Below, piece by piece: positions 23,257-27,926 of a stretch of DNA of 27,926 bases. A model generated the notes under the pieces. That model made no database searches. It saw nothing but the letters and a program-made list of their open reading frames with translations, and had not been told where the DNA came from. Position 1 is the first letter of the stretch. Each line of letters opens with the position of its first letter. The stretch comes from Pseudomonadota bacterium (lineage in GTDB: Bacteria; Pseudomonadota; Alphaproteobacteria; Rhizobiales; Devosiaceae): contig JAEYTY010000049.1 in NCBI GenBank assembly GCA_023433775.1, positions 1-27,926 of the forward strand, given 5' to 3'. The translations under genes and the position numbers were made by a program.

Positions 23257-23787
23257 TCAGGCTTCGACTGAAGCTTCGCCGCGGCGAGCCTGCAGTTCGG
23301 AAACCTTGAGGCCGCGACGGGCAGCCACCGAGCGTGGGCTATCAACGCGCTTGAGCGCATCGAAGGTAGCCCGCACCATGTTGTACGGATTGGCAGTGCC
23401 CTGCGACTTGGCAACGATATCGTTGATGCCAAGCGTTTCGAACACAGCACGCATCGGACCACCAGCGATGATGCCGGTACCGGGAACGGCTGCGCGCAGA
23501 ATGACCTTGCCGGCGCCGTGGCGGCCAGTGACATCGTGGTGCAGCGTGCGTGCGTCACGCAGCGGCACACGGATCATGGTGCGCTTGGCAGCTTCGGTGG
23601 CCTTGCGGATGGCTTCCGGCACTTCGCGGGCCTTGCCGTGACCAAAGCCAACGCGGCCCTTCTGATCACCAACAACCACGAGCGCTGCGAAACCGAAACG
23701 ACGGCCGCCCTTGACCACTTTAGCCACACGGTTGATGTGGACCAGGCGATCGACGAATTCGCTGTCGCGTTCTTGAACGTCTCTCAT
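23257..23787 (-). CDS. rpsE: 30S ribosomal protein S5
   Basis: S5 supports decoding fidelity near the mRNA entry. The 176-residue frame has the N-terminal double-stranded-RNA-binding-like domain with FVDRLVHINRVAKVVKGGRR and FGFAALVVVGDQKGRVGFGH. The C-terminal part has GTGIIAGGPMRAVFETLGI and KSQGTANPYNMVRATFDAL. It is full length and lies 18 bases after rplR. Confidence 0.98.
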   Translation of the reverse strand: MRDVQERDSEFVDRLVHINRVAKVVKGGRRFGFAALVVVGDQKGRVGFGHGKAREVPEAIRKATEAAKRTMIRVPLRDARTLHHDVTGRHGAGKVILRAAVPGTGIIAGGPMRAVFETLGINDIVAKSQGTANPYNMVRATFDALKRVDSPRSVAARRGLKVSELQARRGEASVEA

Positions 23788-23805
23788 AATTCTCTTCCTC
23801 GCCGG

Positions 23806-24168
23806 TTAGAACTGCAGGCCGCCCTCACGGGCAGCGTCTGCAAGGGCCTTAACACGGCCGTGATAGATATAGGCGCCACGGTCAAAGATGACCTCGCCAA
23901 CGCCGGCCTTGACGCCGCGCTCGGCGATCAGCTTGCCAATGGCGGAAGCCGCCTCGGCAGTCGAACCGCTCTTGAGCGAGGACCGCAGATCCTTCTCGAT
24001 GGTCGAAGCGGCTGCCAGAGTGCGGCCGGTCGAATCGTCGATGATCTGGGCGTAGATATTCTTGTCCGAGCGGAAAACGCTGAGACGGGGACGACCAAAG
24101 GCACGAGCCTTGAGCGCCTTGCGGACACGAGCCTTGCGGCGGTCCGCACCTTTTGCACTGATTGCCAT
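23806..24168 (-). CDS. rplR: 50S ribosomal protein L18
   Basis: L18 binds 5S rRNA in the central protuberance. The 120-residue frame shows RRKARVRKALKARAFGRPRL, SVFRSDKNIYAQIIDDSTGR and the C-terminal FDRGAYIYHGRVKALADAAR followed by EGGLQF, a typical L18 ending. It is in normal order between rplF and rpsE. Confidence 0.98.
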   Translation of the reverse strand: MAISAKGADRRKARVRKALKARAFGRPRLSVFRSDKNIYAQIIDDSTGRTLAAASTIEKDLRSSLKSGSTAEAASAIGKLIAERGVKAGVGEVIFDRGAYIYHGRVKALADAAREGGLQF

Positions 24169-24180
24169 CGGTGGCGCTCC

Positions 24181-24714
24181 TTACTTCTTCTTGCCTTCTT
24201 TGCGGAAGACCTGTTCGCCGGCGTAACGCACGCCCTTGCCCTTGTAGGGCTCGGGGGGACGCCAGCCACGGATTTCCGCAGCGACCTGACCAACCTGCTG
24301 CTTGTCGATGCCGCTGACGACGATTTCCGTCGGAGCCGGCACAGCAAGGGTGATACCCTTGGGAGCCTCATAGATCACTTCGTGGCTAAAGCCCAGCGAG
24401 AGCTTCACATCCTTGCCCTGAAGGGCAGCGCGGTAACCCACGCCCTGGATGGCAAGCTTCTTCTCGAAGCCGGCGCTCACCCCGGTGACCATGTTCTGAA
24501 TCAGCGCGCGGGTGGTGCCCCAGGCGGCGCGAGCATCACGGGAGTCGTTCGCGGGACCAACGACGAGACCGTCATTGCCCTGCTCTACGCTCACATTGTC
24601 CATGAGCTGCAGGCTCAGCTCGCCCTTCGGGCCCTTGGCAGACACGGTGCGACCATTAATGGTGACCGTGACGCCGCTTACCGGGGCCACCGGTTTCTTG
24701 CCAGTACGTGACAT
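24181..24714 (-). CDS. rplF: 50S ribosomal protein L6
   Basis: L6 lies near the factor-binding region of the large subunit. The 177-residue protein starts MSRTGKKPVAPVSGVTVTIN at the ATG at 24714, which has AAGGA upstream. The frame is open 14 codons further, but that part is not conserved. Two L6 repeats are visible, with KGPKGELSLQL, GVGYRAALQGKDVKLSLGFS and the C-terminal signature PEPYKGKGVRYAGE. Confidence 0.97.
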   Translation of the reverse strand: MSRTGKKPVAPVSGVTVTINGRTVSAKGPKGELSLQLMDNVSVEQGNDGLVVGPANDSRDARAAWGTTRALIQNMVTGVSAGFEKKLAIQGVGYRAALQGKDVKLSLGFSHEVIYEAPKGITLAVPAPTEIVVSGIDKQQVGQVAAEIRGWRPPEPYKGKGVRYAGEQVFRKEGKKK

Positions 24715-24761
24715 AATGCTTCCTTGAGTAATCGTCTTGTCGCGACGCCAAGCCAATCGGC

Positions 24762-25160
24762 TTAGAAGACGCGGCAGAGTACCTCGCCACCCACATTGGC
24801 AGCCTTGGCTTCGTGGTCGGCCATCACACCCTTGGGGGTGGAGAGGATCGAGACACCCAAGCCATTGGCAACCTGTGGAATATTCTTCACCGAGGCGTAA
24901 ACGCGACGGCCGGGACGCGAAACGCGTTCGATCGTGCGGATAACACCTTCACTATCCGAGTACTTCAGTTCGATTTCATACTCGGCTGCACCGTTTTCGA
25001 ACTTGGTCTCCGAATAGCCGCGGATGAAACCCTCGGACTGGAGAACGTCCAACACGCGGCCACGCAGGGCCGATGCCGGAGTCGAAACGGAAGTCTTGCG
25101 ACGCTGCTGAGCGTTGCGGATACGGGTCAGCATGTCGCCGATCGGGTCGGAAAAGCTCAT
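24762..25160 (-). CDS. rpsH: 30S ribosomal protein S8
   Basis: S8 binds the central domain of 16S rRNA. The 132-residue frame begins MSFSDPIGDMLTRIRNAQQR, the standard S8 start. It ends with GLGVSILSTPKGVMADHEAK and GGEVLCRVF, the conserved C-terminal signature. It is full length, 12 bases after rpsN. Confidence 0.98.
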   Translation of the reverse strand: MSFSDPIGDMLTRIRNAQQRRKTSVSTPASALRGRVLDVLQSEGFIRGYSETKFENGAAEYEIELKYSDSEGVIRTIERVSRPGRRVYASVKNIPQVANGLGVSILSTPKGVMADHEAKAANVGGEVLCRVF

Positions 25161-25172
25161 CTTGGTTTCTCC

Positions 25173-25478
25173 TTACCAGCTCGACTTCACGAGGCCCGGG
25201 ATCTGGCCCAGGTTGCCCAGCTGACGCAGGGCAATACGGCTCATCTTGAGCTTGCGATAATAGCCACGCGGGCGACCGGAAACTTCGCAGCGGTTACGCA
25301 CGCGAACCTTGGCCGAATTGCGCGGCAGCTCTGCAAGCTTGAGCTGAGCAGCGAAACGCTCATCCATGGGGACCGACTGGTCCTTGCTGAGCTTCTTGAG
25401 AGCGGCACGCTTGCCAGCATATTGCTTGGCGAGTGCGGCGCGCTTGTTGTTCTTCACGATGGAGCTGGTCTTTGCCAT
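25173..25478 (-). CDS. rpsN: 30S ribosomal protein S14 (zinc-free form)
   Basis: This is a 101-residue S14 of the long type that lacks the zinc-binding cysteine pairs, as in most proteobacteria. It starts MAKTSSIVKNNKRAALAKQY at the ATG at 25478; the frame is open 28 codons further upstream but that part overlaps rplE and is not S14. RNRCEVSGRPRGYYRKLKMS and the C-terminal PGLVKSSW are family signatures. Confidence 0.97.
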   Translation of the reverse strand: MAKTSSIVKNNKRAALAKQYAGKRAALKKLSKDQSVPMDERFAAQLKLAELPRNSAKVRVRNRCEVSGRPRGYYRKLKMSRIALRQLGNLGQIPGLVKSSW

Positions 25479-25509
25479 ATCCTGATCCTTTATCCCTTCC
25501 CTGCGCCGA

Positions 25510-26067
25510 TTACTGGCGGAACGGGAAGTTGAAAGCCCGAAGCAGCGCACGCGCTTCATCATCTGTCTTGGCCGTCGTGGCGATCACGATGTCCATGCCC
25601 CAAACCTGATCGATCTGATCGTAGTTGATTTCGGGGAAAATGATGTGTTCCTTGATGCCCATGGCATAGTTGCCACGGCCGTCAAAGGAATTCGGGTTGA
25701 GGCCGCGGAAGTCACGAACGCGCGGCAGGGCGATGTTCACGAGACGGTCAAGAAACTCGTACATACGAGTCTTGCGCAGGGTCACCTTGACGCCCAGCGG
25801 CATGTCTTCGCGGACCTTGAAGCCAGCGATGGACTTGCGAGCATGGGTGATGACAGCCTTCTGACCGGCGATCTTTTCAAGCTCAGCCTGTGCCGACTTC
25901 ACCTTCTTGGTGTCGTTGACGGCTTCGCCGACGCCCATGTTCAGGACGATCTTGTCCAGACGCGGCAGCTCCATCACGTTCTTGTAGCCAAACTGCTCAC
26001 GCAGTGCGGCCTTGATCGTGTTGTCATACTCGGTCCGCAGACGCGGGATATAAGCGGTCTCAGCCAT
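25510..26067 (-). CDS. rplE: 50S ribosomal protein L5
   Basis: L5 binds 5S rRNA and contacts tRNA in the P site. The 185-residue frame includes KNVMELPRLDKIVLNMGVGE, GQKAVITHARKSIAGFKVRE, LPRVRDFRGLNPNSFDGRGN and the C-terminal TTAKTDDEARALLRAFNFPF. Its start overlaps the end of rplX by 8 bases, so the two are translationally coupled. Confidence 0.98.
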   Translation of the reverse strand: MAETAYIPRLRTEYDNTIKAALREQFGYKNVMELPRLDKIVLNMGVGEAVNDTKKVKSAQAELEKIAGQKAVITHARKSIAGFKVREDMPLGVKVTLRKTRMYEFLDRLVNIALPRVRDFRGLNPNSFDGRGNYAMGIKEHIIFPEINYDQIDQVWGMDIVIATTAKTDDEARALLRAFNFPFRQ

Positions 26068-26371
26068 CGATCGAATCTCCGGTCGATTTTGCGACGCGCG
26101 TCTTCACGCCGTCCTTGATCTGGAAACCGACGCGCGTGGGCTTGCCCTTGGCATCGGCGACCGCAAGGTTGGACAGATGGATCGGCGCTTCCTTGGTGAA
26201 GATGCCGGCATCGGTCGATGCAGTCTGCTTGGTGTGGCGGCGCACAAGGTTGATACCCTGGACGAGAGCCTTGGTTTCGGTCGGGATAACCGACAGGACC
26301 TGACCGGTCTTGCCCTTATCCTTGCCGGCCAGGACGACGACCTTGTCGCCCTTTTTAATCTTGGCGGCCAT
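26060..26371 (-). CDS. rplX: 50S ribosomal protein L24
   Basis: L24 is an assembly initiator of the large subunit. The 103-residue frame has the KOW motif KKGDKVVVLAGKDKGKTGQV near the start and NLVRRHTKQTASTDAG. It overlaps rplN by one base (TAATG) and rplE by 8 bases, an arrangement favouring coupled translation. Confidence 0.97.
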   Translation of the reverse strand: MAAKIKKGDKVVVLAGKDKGKTGQVLSVIPTETKALVQGINLVRRHTKQTASTDAGIFTKEAPIHLSNLAVADAKGKPTRVGFQIKDGVKTRVAKSTGDSIDG

Positions 26372-26739
26372 TACAGCACCTCTGGAGCGAGCGAGATGAT
26401 CTTCATGTGGTTCTTGGCGCGAAGCTCACGCGGAACTGGTCCGAAGATACGAGTGCCGATCGGCTCTTTCTGATTGTTGATCAGAACCGCGGCGTTCTTG
26501 TCGAAGCGGATAACGGTGCCGTCGGCGCGGCGAATGTCGGTTGCAGTGCGAACCACCACAGCCTTCATTACCTGGCCCTTCTTGACGCGACCGCGCGGAA
26601 TAGCATCCTTGACCGAAACGACGATAATGTCGCCGACCGAGGCGTATTTGCGATGCGAGCCGCCAAGCACCTTGATGCACATGACACGACGCGCGCCGGA
26701 ATTATCCGCGACGTCGAGATTGGATTGCATCTGGATCAT
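26371..26739 (-). CDS. rplN: 50S ribosomal protein L14
   Basis: L14 lies at the subunit interface. The 122-residue protein begins MIQMQSNLDVADNSGARRVM and contains GGSHRKYASVGDIIVVSVKD and the C-terminal RELRAKNHMKIISLAPEVL, all standard. A 66-base spacer separates it from rpsQ, while its stop overlaps the start of rplX. Confidence 0.98.
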   Translation of the reverse strand: MIQMQSNLDVADNSGARRVMCIKVLGGSHRKYASVGDIIVVSVKDAIPRGRVKKGQVMKAVVVRTATDIRRADGTVIRFDKNAAVLINNQKEPIGTRIFGPVPRELRAKNHMKIISLAPEVL

Positions 26740-26805
26740 GACTGATGCCTTCTTGTTGAACCGGCTGCACCGTCATCCGGTTCGCCGACCTAAATCAAAA
26801 TTCTC

Positions 26806-27039
26806 TTATGCCGACTGAACCAGCGCCCAGCGCTTGTTCTTACTGATCGGCGCGGTTTCCTCGATCCAGACAATGTCCCCGATCTTGGCCACATTGGCCT
26901 CATCGTGGGCATGGTACTTCTTGGAGCGACGCACCACCTTCTTGAGAAGCGGGTGCGTAAAACGGCGCTCGACGCGGACCACGATAGTCTTGTCGTTGGC
27001 GTCGGAGACAACAGTCCCCTGCAGAACGCGCTTTGGCAT
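26806..27039 (-). CDS. rpsQ: 30S ribosomal protein S17
   Basis: S17 is an OB-fold protein binding 16S rRNA near its 5' end. The 77-residue frame begins MPKRVLQGTVVSDANDKTIV and contains VRVERRFTHPLLKKVVRRSK and KYHAHDE, then the conserved GDIVWIEETAPISKNKRWAL. It lies 12 bases after rpmC. Confidence 0.97.
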   Translation of the reverse strand: MPKRVLQGTVVSDANDKTIVVRVERRFTHPLLKKVVRRSKKYHAHDEANVAKIGDIVWIEETAPISKNKRWALVQSA

Positions 27040-27051
27040 GGGTTCTATTCC

Positions 27052-27246
27052 TTACTTAGCTGCGCTCTTTTGGCCCAGGATCGTCTTGATCCGCGCGATA
27101 TCGCGGCGGACTTCCTTCACCCGGGACGGCTTTTCCAACTGCTGGGTAGCGCGCTGGAAACGCAGGTTGAACTGTTCTTTCTTAAGGTCGACGAGCTGGC
27201 TTTTCAGTTCGTCTGCGGTCTTGGCCCGCACATCACTGGCTTTCAT
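27052..27246 (-). CDS. rpmC: 50S ribosomal protein L29
   Basis: L29 is at the peptide exit, near the SRP and trigger factor site. The 64-residue protein starts MKASDVRAKTADELKSQLVD at the ATG at 27246. An earlier possible start 33 bases upstream would overlap rplP and adds non-conserved residues. LKKEQFNLRFQRATQQLEKP is the family signature. Confidence 0.96.
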   Translation of the reverse strand: MKASDVRAKTADELKSQLVDLKKEQFNLRFQRATQQLEKPSRVKEVRRDIARIKTILGQKSAAK

Positions 27247-27256
27247 GCTCGTATCC

Positions 27257-27670
27257 TTAGTCGGCAATGCGCGTAACAATACGCGTGGTGATCGGCAACT
27301 TCATTGCACCGAGGCGAAGCGCCTCCTTTGCAACGTCTTCGGGTACACCGTCAATCTCAAAGACGATGCGACCTGGTTTTACGCGAGCCGCCCAGAATTC
27401 CACGGAGCCTTTACCCTTACCCATACGGACTTCGGTAGGCTTCTTGGAAACCGGCAGATCCGGGAAAATCCGGATCCACACGCGGCCCTGACGCTTCATC
27501 TCACGGGTGATGGCGCGACGGGCAGCTTCGATCTGACGGGCAGTCACGCGCTCAGGCTCAGTGGCCTTGAGTGCGTACTGGCCGAAAGCCAGATCGGTAC
27601 CACCCTTGGCATTGCCATGGATGCGGCCCTTATGGGCCTTGCGGAACTTAGTACGCTTTGGTTGCAGCAT
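27257..27670 (-). CDS. rplP: 50S ribosomal protein L16
   Basis: L16 organises the A-site region of the large subunit. The 137-residue frame begins MLQPKRTKFRKAHKGRIHGN and contains FGQYALKATEPERVTARQIE and IFPDLPVSKKPTEVRMGKGK, all typical. It is full length, 15 bases after rpsC. Confidence 0.98.
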   Translation of the reverse strand: MLQPKRTKFRKAHKGRIHGNAKGGTDLAFGQYALKATEPERVTARQIEAARRAITREMKRQGRVWIRIFPDLPVSKKPTEVRMGKGKGSVEFWAARVKPGRIVFEIDGVPEDVAKEALRLGAMKLPITTRIVTRIAD

Positions 27671-27685
27671 AATGAATCAACCTTC

Positions 27686-27926
27686 TTATGCGCGTTCGCG
27701 ATCACGGTCGCCGCGCTCACGGCGCGGTTCGCGTTCACTGCGCTGGCCGCTTTCGCCACCACCTTCAGTCGCACGGCGTTCGTGCGCGGAAGGATCATGC
27801 TCAAGCACTTCGCCTTTGAAAATCCAGACCTTGATACCGATGATGCCATAGGTCGTCTTGGCTTCAGCCGTACCGTAGTCGATGTCAGCACGCAGGGTGT
27901 GCAGCGGCACACGGCCTTCGCGGTAC
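27686..27926 (-). CDS. rpsC: 30S ribosomal protein S3 (C-terminal part, 5' end outside window)
   Basis: The last 79 or so codons of S3 are present, reading YREGRVPLHTLRADIDYGTA and TTYGIIGIKVWIFKGEVLEH, the conserved C-terminal domain. A charged tail follows that is rich in Arg, Glu and Ser (RSEREPRRERGDRDRERA) and is typical of extended alphaproteobacterial S3. S3 surrounds the mRNA entry channel of the small subunit. The gene begins beyond the right edge, and the stop is TAA at 27686. Confidence 0.97.
   Translation of the reverse strand, partial: YREGRVPLHTLRADIDYGTAEAKTTYGIIGIKVWIFKGEVLEHDPSAHERRATEGGGESGQRSEREPRRERGDRDRERA

Noticed and set aside
1..27926. CRISPR arrays, tRNA genes, insertion sequences or phage genes
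   Set aside because: No regularly spaced repeats, no cloverleaf-like sequence, and no transposase, integrase or phage protein were recognised on either strand.

Overview
The window looks like a chromosomal segment from an alphaproteobacterium of the order Hyphomicrobiales (Rhizobiales), possibly Devosia-like. The genus is only a guess. The reasons are the high G+C, the ribosomal gene order typical of the class (S10/spc/alpha genes without rpmJ, infA or rpsD), a short-form adenylate kinase, and the housekeeping set alaC, hom, glpX and recJ lying near one another on one strand. There are no tRNA or rRNA genes, no CRISPR array and no recognisable insertion sequence.

Left part (1-10857). The housekeeping genes on the minus strand are alaC, rlmC, hom, glpX and the 5' part of recJ, which runs off the left edge. 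Two accessory blocks interrupt this string. Between glpX and recJ are an SH3-domain lipoprotein gene, a DUF4336 gene on the plus strand and a divergent TetR regulator whose shared intergenic region carries two similar operator-like sites. Between rlmC and hom are a TetR regulator and two tandem genes for iron-siderophore-type periplasmic binding proteins with no permease or ATPase beside them. The first of these two is broken near its 3' end by a frameshift, which can be reconstructed against its neighbour. Its leader can fold into a nested hairpin over the ribosome binding site. Two housekeeping enzymes are unusual: GlpX has valine where the family's catalytic threonine is expected, and homoserine dehydrogenase carries an N-terminal extension of about 52 residues that looks like a small helix-turn-helix domain.

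Middle (10858-15067). This is an accessory island on the plus strand: a UGT/sterol-type glycosyltransferase followed by a 667-residue fusion of an extended SDR and a VAO-type FAD oxidoreductase. The fusion has the two chemistries that would allow oxidation and re-reduction of a sugar or lipid-linked substrate. It is flanked by a 414-base non-coding region with a promoter-small ORF-hairpin arrangement and by a small gene of about 79 codons with a strong Shine-Dalgarno sequence, which resembles small putative motility proteins.

Right part (15068-27926). All genes are on the minus strand: rpsC (partial), rplP, rpmC, rpsQ, rplN, rplX, rplE, rpsN, rpsH, rplF, rplR, rpsE, rpmD, rplO, then secY-adk, then rpsM-rpsK-rpoA-rplQ, then lon. 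The sequence suggests that this ribosomal string is split into transcription units. There is an intrinsic terminator plus a promoter between rplO and secY, a promoter before rpsM, a terminator after rplQ, and a separate lon unit with a heat-shock-like promoter and its own UUCG-capped terminator.
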